A stretch of 64,000 bases of DNA. Source: Burkholderiales bacterium (lineage in GTDB: Bacteria; Pseudomonadota; Gammaproteobacteria; Burkholderiales; Nitrosomonadaceae). The DNA lies in the NCBI GenBank assembly GCA_024235795.1, contig JACKLR010000002.1, positions 868,001 to 932,000 of the forward strand, written 5' to 3'. Below are positions 26,271 through 36,833 of the stretch, piece by piece; the stretch's first letter is position 1, and each line of letters starts with the position of its first letter. Made by a program: the position numbers and the translations under genes. The notes beneath the pieces were generated by a model. It was not told the DNA's origin. It did no database searches and saw nothing but the letters and a program-made list of their open reading frames with translations.

Positions 26271-28613
26271 CTAGCGTTCCATTAACTTTGTCTTAATCTC
26301 TGCTCGAGCATCCATAAGGGGTACTGTTGATTGCAACTTACGTTTATGATTCAGTAATTTTGCAATTGAAACGGAACTGACAGGTTTGCCAAATAGATAT
26401 CCTTGCGCTGTTTCACAACCAAGCTTCTTGAGAAGAAAAAGTTGTTCTGGAGTCTCGACACCTTCTGCGATAATGCCATACCCCAGCTTGTGTCCCATTG
26501 CAATCATAGAACTAACAAGGATAAGCGCTTTCTTATCGACAAGCATGTCATCAACAAAGTATTTATCGATTTTCAGACAATCTACATTAAGATGTTTAAG
26601 CGAAGCAAAAGATGAATAGCCTGTTCCGAAATCATCAATCGCCAGTAAAACTCCCAGGTCTTTCAAGTTTTGTAAAATTGTGAGATTCCGTGGGTCTGTC
26701 TGCACGACGCTTTCAGTAACCTCTAATTCCAGTTCGGTCGAAACTATCCCTGTCTCAACAATAATACGTTTAATCAGTGATACTATTTCCTTATCGAGAA
26801 AATGACTTGGTGAGATATTGACGGCCATACGCAACCCAGTAAAACCTTCTTCCTTCCAGGCAACTAGCTGACGGCAAGCTGTCTTCAACAACCATTCAGT
26901 GAGCGGTTTGATCATGCCAATTCTTTCGGCTGTGGCGATAAAATCACTTGGTGGGATTTGACCGAGCTGTGGATGGTGCCAGCGTGACAATGCCTCAACG
27001 CCAATGATTTCACCAGTATTTATATTAATTTGAGGTTGATAAACGAGAGACAATTCTTGCATTTCGATTGCATCTCTGAGGTTTTGCTCGACTTGGAAAC
27101 GATATTCCGCCTTTTGGGTAAGTTCCGGTTTATAAAAAGCATACTGATTTTTTCCATTTTCCTTTGCCTCATAAAGTGAAGTGTCTGCAGCCTTTAACAA
27201 TGCGGAAACATCTTCTCCATCGTCAGGGTAGTGTGCGACACCTATACTGCATGCCGGCGTGAGTTTCCTGGAAGAAAGCTCAATGGGTTGAGATATGGCT
27301 TCAAGACAACGCTGCGCAACATTGGCAGCATAGTCTTCTTCAATTTCCTCAACAAGAATACAAAACTCATCGCCACTTAAACGAGCAACAAAATCAAATT
27401 CACGGCAAGTATTTTCCAGTCGTTTTGCAATAGTTTTAAGCAGCATGTCACCTGCATCATGTCCAAGGCTATCATTGACATGCTTGAAGTCATCCAAATC
27501 AATATATAGCAACCCAAAACGACGGTTACGCCGTCCAAATGTTTTGGTGAGTTCTTCAATATGTTGATAAAAAGCGACACGACTGGAAAGCCCTGTTAAT
27601 TCATCGGTATAGGCTAACGTTCGAATACGTTTTTGAGCCTGATCCCGTTCCATGACAATTCCGGCAAGTCTGGCTGCAGATTTGAGGTCATTGGATTCTT
27701 CTTCATTAGGAAGTGCAGGATGATTGTAATACATACCAAACGCACCTAAAACTTCGCCTCGGGAACTTTTAATCGGTTCAGACCAACAACTACGCATGCC
27801 ATGAGGAAGTGCTACATGTTTGATTTTTGACCACTTAGGATCTGTTTCAATATTCTCTACAAGAACGCGTCGCCCGGTATAAGTAGATGTTCCGCATGAA
27901 CCAACATCAGGTCCGTTTTTCAGCCCGTGTACCGCTTCACAATATTCCCTTGGCAAACTCGGTGCTCCACCGTGGAGAAGTTTATTGCCATGTAGTTCGA
28001 GCATTGAACATCGCAGACCTGGGTGACGGCCTTCATACAATAATGCAATTGCATCATAGATGTCTGATGCAGGGCGTCCTATTGCAATCATCTCCAAGAT
28101 TTCGGCGCTTTTTTCATCAAATGTTTCTGTTTTTTTACGGTCTGTTATATCGACATGTGTTCCAACTAGGCGAACGGGTTTACCATCAAGCTCGCGTGTA
28201 ACAAGAAATGCGCGGGAAAGCACAAAAATTTCACGACCATTCTTATGACGCATACGCATTTCAACTTCAAATGAGCCTGATCGCCCTGCAATGTAGTCTT
28301 GTACCTTTTCTAGCACTCTATCCTTGTCATCGGGATGAACCAGGCTTGTCCAAGTATTTAAATTATTTTTAAGCTCATTTTCCTTATAACCCAGCATGCT
28401 TTTCCAGCGAAGTGAGTAATACACTTCATCAGTTTCAAGATTCCAGTCCCAAAGTCCATCGTTAGCTCCGCGCATCGCTAAAGAAAACCGTTCTTCACTT
28501 TTAAATAGTTCAGTTGTACGCTTTTCTGTCATGAGCTTGACTGCAGTCAACTCTGTACGTAATTGTCGATTTTCCTCGAGCAACATCGACTTGGTTTGGC
28601 TAGTGCTTTTCAT
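26271..28613 (-). CDS. PAS-GAF-GGDEF-EAL c-di-GMP regulator
   Basis: The protein has 780 residues on the minus strand, convergent with the preceding cargo gene. A short coiled coil precedes a PAS domain (SEERFSLAMRGANDGLWDW to GTHVDITDRK, residues about 38-160), a GAF-like domain (about 165-310), a GGDEF domain with motif RLSGDEF near residue 447 and TDELTGLSSRVAFYQHIEEL, and an EAL domain (GVEALSRWHHPQLG, DDFGTGYSSFASLKHLNVDC, then KIDKYFV). The GGDEF motif has Ser for the first Gly, which is tolerated in active cyclases, and EAL keeps its metal residues, so it may be bifunctional. No membrane helix. Whether it controls the surrounding eCIS genes is not shown. Confidence 0.93.
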   Translation of the reverse strand: MKSTSQTKSMLLEENRQLRTELTAVKLMTEKRTTELFKSEERFSLAMRGANDGLWDWNLETDEVYYSLRWKSMLGYKENELKNNLNTWTSLVHPDDKDRVLEKVQDYIAGRSGSFEVEMRMRHKNGREIFVLSRAFLVTRELDGKPVRLVGTHVDITDRKKTETFDEKSAEILEMIAIGRPASDIYDAIALLYEGRHPGLRCSMLELHGNKLLHGGAPSLPREYCEAVHGLKNGPDVGSCGTSTYTGRRVLVENIETDPKWSKIKHVALPHGMRSCWSEPIKSSRGEVLGAFGMYYNHPALPNEEESNDLKSAARLAGIVMERDQAQKRIRTLAYTDELTGLSSRVAFYQHIEELTKTFGRRNRRFGLLYIDLDDFKHVNDSLGHDAGDMLLKTIAKRLENTCREFDFVARLSGDEFCILVEEIEEDYAANVAQRCLEAISQPIELSSRKLTPACSIGVAHYPDDGEDVSALLKAADTSLYEAKENGKNQYAFYKPELTQKAEYRFQVEQNLRDAIEMQELSLVYQPQININTGEIIGVEALSRWHHPQLGQIPPSDFIATAERIGMIKPLTEWLLKTACRQLVAWKEEGFTGLRMAVNISPSHFLDKEIVSLIKRIIVETGIVSTELELEVTESVVQTDPRNLTILQNLKDLGVLLAIDDFGTGYSSFASLKHLNVDCLKIDKYFVDDMLVDKKALILVSSMIAMGHKLGYGIIAEGVETPEQLFLLKKLGCETAQGYLFGKPVSSVSIAKLLNHKRKLQSTVPLMDARAEIKTKLMER

Positions 28614-28894
28614 GCTTACTTTATAAATATGCCACTTTGCTAAAATAGTGGTAAAAATTTGAATTAATAGTTAAGTTTAGAAAAATTATTGTAGCTAACG
28701 GAGAATCAGTTGCATTTAAGCTTTTTATAGCTGTATATTATCGGCATAATTTTAATTTTCTTGCATACCATTATTGGCATCTAAATAGCCATAAATTCCT
28801 GCTAATTTAAACGATTAAGTACAAATATTGTGAATTCGGTCAGTAATTTGATACATTCATAAAAAATGTTACCAGTCATAATTCGGAGGGCGGC
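28614..28894. promoter_or_regulatory. AT-rich divergent intergenic region
   Basis: 281 bases between the divergent GGDEF-EAL gene and a DUF4157 gene, noticeably AT-rich. Its last 60 bases (TCGGTCAGTAATTTGATACA and the following TTCATAAAAA up to a GGAGGG ribosome site) are repeated, with few changes, before the paralogue at 32797. I assume a promoter for the downstream gene lies in the repeated part but cannot fix its -35/-10 boxes with confidence. Confidence 0.4.
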
Positions 28895-30403
<1,509 letters not shown>

Positions 30404-30626
30404 AAACCGGATTAGATAAAAAATTGAGTGGTTCATATTTTTGAGCTACGTTATCGCCAGACTGTCATTATCAGATTTAACGTGCAAACGTACCAAACAG
30501 GGAAGCGAAGGATCTCATGGCGTGATTGGTAGCTAAATTTAGCGGATAGCTAAAAAAGTAGAGAAGTGAAAGATTTTGCTTTGCAAGAACGGAGGCCTTT
30601 TTCTATTAAAAATAAGAGGATTATTC

Positions 30627-31553
30627 ATGCGAAAAAGTCAATCAGGACTATTTGTTTCAATCACTGTACTGTTACTGTTATTTAGCGGTTGTAGTGCGAA
30701 TCAGAAAGACACCGTAAGCCAACGAGACGCCGGGGCTCAAGCGCCGGAAGTTGTCAAGGCAATTGATTTCGATGAAGTCCAATGGTATGCCAAGCGTGCC
30801 AGCACTGCCTACAATACCGAGGCAGAAATCCGGGCGGCGTTTCCCGATACCGTGCGCGTCAGTCAGGTTGGGAATACCCAGGTGCAGTACTTTCTTGAAC
30901 TGGACGACGAGAACAAAGTTCAGGTCATCAGTGTCCGTGGAACGGCCAATCTGAAAAATATCAAGGAAGATGTCGAATATACCCAATCAAAGAACAAAGA
31001 TCTGGATATCTATGTGCACAGGGGGTTTGACGAAGATGCTTACAAGATTTACAACGATATCCTGCCGCACCTCAGAAAAGACTATTCCGTGCGCCTGACA
31101 GGTCATTCGCTCGGCGCGGCAATTGCTGCGATATTGATGATCTATTTACACGAAGATGGTTTTGAAGTGCAAAAAATGATCAATTTCGGCCAGCCGAAGT
31201 TTACTAATAAAAAAGGGGTGCAGCGCTACCATACCCTGCCATTAACCCGTATTGTTAATGAAAACGATATCGTGCCTTTACTACCGCCGGCAACCTTATT
31301 AAGTGCAATACATGGCATATACGAACATATGGGTGATGAAGCGATCCTGCTGAAAGGGACTGCGTATGTCTATCTTGAACAGCACCAGGCCGATACACAG
31401 AAGGTGGAGGGATTCTGGGATAATATCGACCACGAAAGCGTGCAGGAACATTTTATCGCAAATTATCTGAAAAATATTGGCAGTAAACTAAAGACCGCAC
31501 TACAGGTACCGTTCGCTGATCGTGAAGTTTATCTGGATCAGCACGACGATTGA
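30627..31553 (+). CDS. Class 3 lipase-like lipoprotein
   Basis: I use the ATG at 30627, preceded by AAGAGGA; an in-frame ATG at 30576 would spoil the signal sequence. The 308-residue protein begins with a lipoprotein signal ending LLFSGCSAN (Cys at about residue 20). Its core matches the class 3 (fungal-type) lipase family: VISVRGTANLKNI, HRGFDEDA, then RLTGHSLGAAIAAILM with the nucleophile Ser in GHSLG, FGQPKF, and NENDIVPLLP with the likely catalytic Asp. His is later, perhaps in AIHGIYEH. Probably membrane-anchored and periplasmic or surface exposed. It lies between cargo-like genes, so it might be an effector, an immunity-linked factor or a bystander. Confidence 0.85.
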   Translation: MRKSQSGLFVSITVLLLLFSGCSANQKDTVSQRDAGAQAPEVVKAIDFDEVQWYAKRASTAYNTEAEIRAAFPDTVRVSQVGNTQVQYFLELDDENKVQVISVRGTANLKNIKEDVEYTQSKNKDLDIYVHRGFDEDAYKIYNDILPHLRKDYSVRLTGHSLGAAIAAILMIYLHEDGFEVQKMINFGQPKFTNKKGVQRYHTLPLTRIVNENDIVPLLPPATLLSAIHGIYEHMGDEAILLKGTAYVYLEQHQADTQKVEGFWDNIDHESVQEHFIANYLKNIGSKLKTALQVPFADREVYLDQHDD

Positions 31554-31588
31554 ACGACGCCCGAATTCACGGAAAACTGGAATGTGTA

Positions 31589-32644
31589 ATGAAAAAACCC
31601 ATCACGGTTGAAGCGGAGCAACAGACGCGGTATACGGGGTGTGCGCAGCCCGCACAGTCCGTACAACTTGCGCAACGCACCCGGTCTGATGCAACCAATT
31701 CTTTTTTTACTGCGCGCAAGCCGGATTTTACCGATAATCGTACAGAAACACTGGCGCAGCGGCGCATGATCGCTGACATCAATGCTAGCCCGAGAACGGT
31801 GGCGCAACGAAAGGAAGCTGTATCAATTCACGCCAGTCCACGCATGATTGCACAAAGAAAACTGTACGGTTCGATTGGCAATCCTGCGCCCGGTTTGCAA
31901 AATGCGTCTATGAAAAAATTTATGCAAGGACGGTTCGGGACCATGCAGCGCGGGGAAAAAAACAACCCTGGTCATGGCCAGTTAAAGCAGCTGAATTTAA
32001 CCATTCAAAATGACGCAGTGCAAAGAGTCATAGAACTCGATGGTGTAGTCGCAGACAAGGGTCAGTTACAGGATAAGGTGGCTGACAAGGCTGAAAAAGA
32101 CATTATTGCAAACTGGGGTCAGTCAGAAATTGTTCATAAATTTAAGACTAATCGAACAAAAAATGCAGAAGAAAATCTGGAAACGGCAATCAATAATGCG
32201 AAGAAACAGGCAGTAGACGTTCCGGCATTGTTCAGCGCTGCAAATTTGAAGTTTTTAACCCAGGCTGAGGATAGGCTGCCGACGTTGTATTTTAAGCAAA
32301 ACAATGATAGCGGGCGGTTGCGGCAACAGCATGGCAGCGGACCTGGCGTATTTACGGAATCCAATAAAACCGATTATTTTTTTCCCGATAAAGATAACAA
32401 ACAAAAGTTCGCGGAGAAAGCGAGATCCGCCATGAAAAAGACAGTATTCAACCCAGATTTAATTGAGTTCAAGGCCGTTACAATCCCAACACAAGGTTAT
32501 GAGCACTATGAAGTGACTTACAATAATAACGGTGTTCCGATCAAGGTTCATCCGTCAGGCGGCACAGTGGAAACAAATTTGAATGGTTACGGCGATCTTC
32601 AAATTAAAGCCATTTATCAGAGGATAATTGGCTTTACTCCTTGA
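31589..32644 (+). CDS. eCIS cargo-like protein with leader but no DUF4157
   Basis: The start MKKPITVEAEQQTRY at 31589 matches the starts of the paralogues (MKK..AE..RQ), so I prefer it to the in-frame ATG at 31550. Of 351 residues, the first 130 are the shared leader: NRTETLAQRRMIADINASPR, SPRMIAQRKLYGSIG and KFMQGRF. The DUF4157 domain is absent. The C-terminal 200 residues (ADRLPTLYFKQNNDSGRLRQ, PSGGTVETNLNGYGDLQIKA) have no family I recognise. It seems to be a cargo protein targeted by the leader alone, or a derivative that lost DUF4157. Confidence 0.65.
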   Translation: MKKPITVEAEQQTRYTGCAQPAQSVQLAQRTRSDATNSFFTARKPDFTDNRTETLAQRRMIADINASPRTVAQRKEAVSIHASPRMIAQRKLYGSIGNPAPGLQNASMKKFMQGRFGTMQRGEKNNPGHGQLKQLNLTIQNDAVQRVIELDGVVADKGQLQDKVADKAEKDIIANWGQSEIVHKFKTNRTKNAEENLETAINNAKKQAVDVPALFSAANLKFLTQAEDRLPTLYFKQNNDSGRLRQQHGSGPGVFTESNKTDYFFPDKDNKQKFAEKARSAMKKTVFNPDLIEFKAVTIPTQGYEHYEVTYNNNGVPIKVHPSGGTVETNLNGYGDLQIKAIYQRIIGFTP

Positions 32645-32796
32645 AGATAGAGTGTGTGACAATTAACCCGGATTGCTTGTCCAGGAAAACATAAATTGCG
32701 AAAGGCCTGGCGTCAACATGCAAATATATTGTTTATTCGGTCAGTAGTTTGATACATTCATAAAAAAATGTTATCAGTGTTAATACGGAGGGCGGT

Positions 32797-33870
<1,074 letters not shown>

Positions 33871-33914
33871 GCAGAACATTATTCCCGCGACTTTTAACAA
33901 TAATTGCTGAAAAT

Positions 33915-35063
33915 TCAATCCATAACCATCACTGTAATTAAAATAATCGCTGCTAAAGTTACTGGCCAATAAGCGACTTTTGGTATTAGATTATCGCGAT
34001 AGTGGATGACCGTCAGCCATTTTGCGATGCCCATCGAGAATACATACGTAGAAACGACCGCTATGACGAGATAGAGGTACATAAGGATATAGAAGTATTC
34101 CATGTAAACTATTCCGGAGCCGGAAAACTGTTCCCTGAGTTGGATATGCGCCAGCATGACAACAAAAAACAGCGCCGAACAGGCACCAATGAAACCTGAA
34201 GTGGTAAAGCCGTGTTTACTGACCAGGTCTGGTTCCCTGCTGACAGTCAGCAACGCGCCGAAGAGCAGGGTGGCGACAAGCAGGACTGGCAACAAATAAA
34301 CCACGAATGCGTTTTGAAATTTGCGTTTGATTACAAAGTTGTAATGTAATTCCGGGAAATCCATTTGTCCGATATAGTCGGAAATGCCAAAATTAGTATC
34401 GTAGCTGGAGTGCTTATAATCGAAGTAGGTATCTTCACGAATCCATGTGCCCAGTACGATATTCTTTTCAATGCCGAAAATCGTGTCAGTTTCGGTTGAT
34501 TTATACGCGTCAAAATCGGGAACCAGCACGATATTTTCTGAAAAAAGATTGTGCCACATGCGCACCCAGACGGTTTTGTGATCAAAAGGATAAAGTTTGT
34601 ATTCAAAGGGTTGCCGGATTGTGGCTTCAAAATACCAGCCGATGACTTCTTCACCGTTTGCCTTTTCCCGGTATACTTCCTGTGGCGTTATGGAATTCCC
34701 GGTATTGACCTGTTCGGGTAACACAAAACCGACTTCAGACGGGGCCGGTTTGATGGCATCATGGATGCCATCCTGGTACCGCTGCCAGATATAACCGGTA
34801 ATATCGACTTCAGAGGAATTGAAAAATTTCAACGACTGAATAAAGATTCCGGTTTTTACTTTCAGGGTTGGCCGGTCTGTATAACCGTAATCCTTAAGTT
34901 TGGATTCCCAGTTGTTTTTCAGATATTCGTCAGTGGTTTTTTCATCGGCGAGTTTGGTCGGCTCCACAAAATACGCATTCATCTGAATCCATAAGCCGGT
35001 CAGAATAATCATCAATGCGGCCGACACAAAAGCAGAAATGAACCACCAGTTATTTTCTTTCAT
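33915..35063 (-). CDS. Pentameric ligand-gated ion channel-like membrane protein
   Basis: A 382-residue protein. An N-terminal hydrophobic segment (ISAFVSAALMIILTGLWIQM) is followed by a beta-rich extracytoplasmic domain of about 220 residues with YKLYPFDHKTVWVRMWHNLF, resembling the F/YPFDxQ motif of the Cys-loop receptor superfamily, and then four membrane helices (VVYLLPVLLVATLLFGALL, FIGACSALFFVVMLAHIQL, EYFYILMYLYLVIAVVSTYV, WPVTLAAIILITVMVM). The beta domain plus four-helix layout fits prokaryotic pLGICs. No Cys-loop cysteines are present, as in bacterial members. Alternatively it is a related ligand-sensing membrane protein. It is convergent with the last cargo gene. Confidence 0.55.
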   Translation of the reverse strand: MKENNWWFISAFVSAALMIILTGLWIQMNAYFVEPTKLADEKTTDEYLKNNWESKLKDYGYTDRPTLKVKTGIFIQSLKFFNSSEVDITGYIWQRYQDGIHDAIKPAPSEVGFVLPEQVNTGNSITPQEVYREKANGEEVIGWYFEATIRQPFEYKLYPFDHKTVWVRMWHNLFSENIVLVPDFDAYKSTETDTIFGIEKNIVLGTWIREDTYFDYKHSSYDTNFGISDYIGQMDFPELHYNFVIKRKFQNAFVVYLLPVLLVATLLFGALLTVSREPDLVSKHGFTTSGFIGACSALFFVVMLAHIQLREQFSGSGIVYMEYFYILMYLYLVIAVVSTYVFSMGIAKWLTVIHYRDNLIPKVAYWPVTLAAIILITVMVMD

Positions 35064-35276
35064 CCAGTCAATATCCAGAAAGCAATATATGTATTAAAAA
35101 GGATTCATTCAAGTGGAGTAAAGATTTTAACATAAATGAAAATTCGATTTCTTGTTGGTTGATTTTCAATGGAAAATATTCTCTGCACCGTTTGTGGTGA
35201 TACATCGTGCTAGAATGCGCTGCAAAGATTTAAGTGATACATATACATTTCATCTGCCATTGATTATGATTATCCA

Positions 35277-36770
35277 ATGACAGGAAATATTTTATTAGCT
35301 GCTTACATATTGTGTATTTTGACGCTGTTTATCTATGGCGTAAATTGCTATTACATGGTGTGGCGTTTCTGGAAAACGTTCAGACTGGCGACAAAATACA
35401 TGCGCCAACGCATCGATGCAGCCCAATCGCAATTTGTTGATGTGGCAGCACTGCCGCATGTCACTACACAGATACCTTTGTACAACGAAGCGAACGTAGC
35501 CGAGCGTGTAATACGTGCGGTTGCCGAGATGGATTATCCTGCATGCAAGCATGAAATTCAGATTCTTGATGATTCAACGGATGATACAAGAGTCATTGTT
35601 GATGCGATTGCAGCGTCGCTGCGCCGGGCAGGCAAGGATGTTCAGGTATTGCGGCGCGAAAACCGACATGGATTCAAAGCAGGCGCGCTTGCTGCTGGCT
35701 TACGGGTGTGCAAGGGGGAGCTGATCGCTATTTTTGACAGCGATTTCATGCCGAAAGCAGACTATTTGAAACAAACGATACCGCCGCTACTCGCAGAGGA
35801 AAGGTTGGCGTTTGTGCAGGCGCGTTGGGGACATTTAAACGCAAAACACTCAGTGCTTACGCAGGCCCAGAGCATCGGCATTGACGGGCATTTTATGGTC
35901 GAGCAAAGTACACGTGCATTTAATGGGTTTTTTATGAATTTTAATGGCACTGCGGGTCTCTGGCGCAAGACTGCGATTGAAGATGCTGGCGGCTGGCATG
36001 CCGACACGTTGACTGAAGATATGGATTTGTCCTACCGGTGTCAACTGGTTGGGTGGCGCGCAGGCTTTTTGACGGATGTCGTTGTGCCCGCTGAATTGCC
36101 GCAATCCTATACCGCGTTTAAGAGTCAGCAGTTCCGCTGGGCCAAGGGTTCTATCCAGACGGCCATCAAACTTTATCCGAGGGTGCTGCGTTCGCAAGCC
36201 AGTTGGATGGCCAAAATTCAGGCATTTTTGCATTTAACCCATTACAGCATTCATCCGATTATGGCGCTTTTATCGATGTTGACATTGCCCGTGTTACTGA
36301 CACTGGATTTTTACGTGCCCTGGCAAATCATGCTCATTTGTATGCTCTGTATTCTGGTAGCGATTTGTGGCCCGAGTACGCTTTATGTGACCAGTCAGAT
36401 TGCAACCAAGGCCGGCCTGAAAAAGCTCTGGTTTCTCCCTGTGTTGATGTGTGTTGGCGTAGGCATTGCATTGTCCAACTCACGCGCGGTGCTGGAAGCG
36501 ATTTTTAATATTAAAAGCGGTTTTGTACGAACGCCTAAGAGTGGCGGCCGGGATGCTGTCGATCCCAAACACTCTCGGGCGTACCACGTAAAAGCGCCGG
36601 TATTGCCGTTGTTTGAAATAATTTTAGGGCTTTATTGTGCAATAAGTCTTTTTTATTATATTGAAGCCAAACACTATATGGTGGGACCGTTTCTGTTGAT
36701 TTATACCTGCGGTTTTTTGCTAATTGGCATACGTTCCTTTAAGGAAGGACTGGAAAAAGGCCATTCGTGA
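35277..36770 (+). CDS. Processive family-2 glycosyltransferase (cellulose-synthase-like)
   Basis: A 497-residue protein with an N-terminal membrane helix (LLAAYILCILTLFIYGVN), a cytosolic GT2 domain containing HVTTQIPLYNEANVAERVI, ILDDSTDDTR, IFDSDFMPK, then TEDMDLSYRCQLVGWRAGF and QQFRWAKGS (the Q..RW motif of processive enzymes), and four to five C-terminal membrane helices. This is the layout of BcsA/glucomannan-synthase-type enzymes, without a PilZ domain. The product is probably an exopolysaccharide or glycolipid. It pairs with the next glycosyltransferase 63 bases downstream. Confidence 0.9.
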   Translation: MTGNILLAAYILCILTLFIYGVNCYYMVWRFWKTFRLATKYMRQRIDAAQSQFVDVAALPHVTTQIPLYNEANVAERVIRAVAEMDYPACKHEIQILDDSTDDTRVIVDAIAASLRRAGKDVQVLRRENRHGFKAGALAAGLRVCKGELIAIFDSDFMPKADYLKQTIPPLLAEERLAFVQARWGHLNAKHSVLTQAQSIGIDGHFMVEQSTRAFNGFFMNFNGTAGLWRKTAIEDAGGWHADTLTEDMDLSYRCQLVGWRAGFLTDVVVPAELPQSYTAFKSQQFRWAKGSIQTAIKLYPRVLRSQASWMAKIQAFLHLTHYSIHPIMALLSMLTLPVLLTLDFYVPWQIMLICMLCILVAICGPSTLYVTSQIATKAGLKKLWFLPVLMCVGVGIALSNSRAVLEAIFNIKSGFVRTPKSGGRDAVDPKHSRAYHVKAPVLPLFEIILGLYCAISLFYYIEAKHYMVGPFLLIYTCGFLLIGIRSFKEGLEKGHS

Positions 36771-36833
36771 TTGATTGCAATCCGGTATCCGTTTTATCGG
36801 GTACTTCTATTGGTATCTCTAGTGCCTTGAGTA

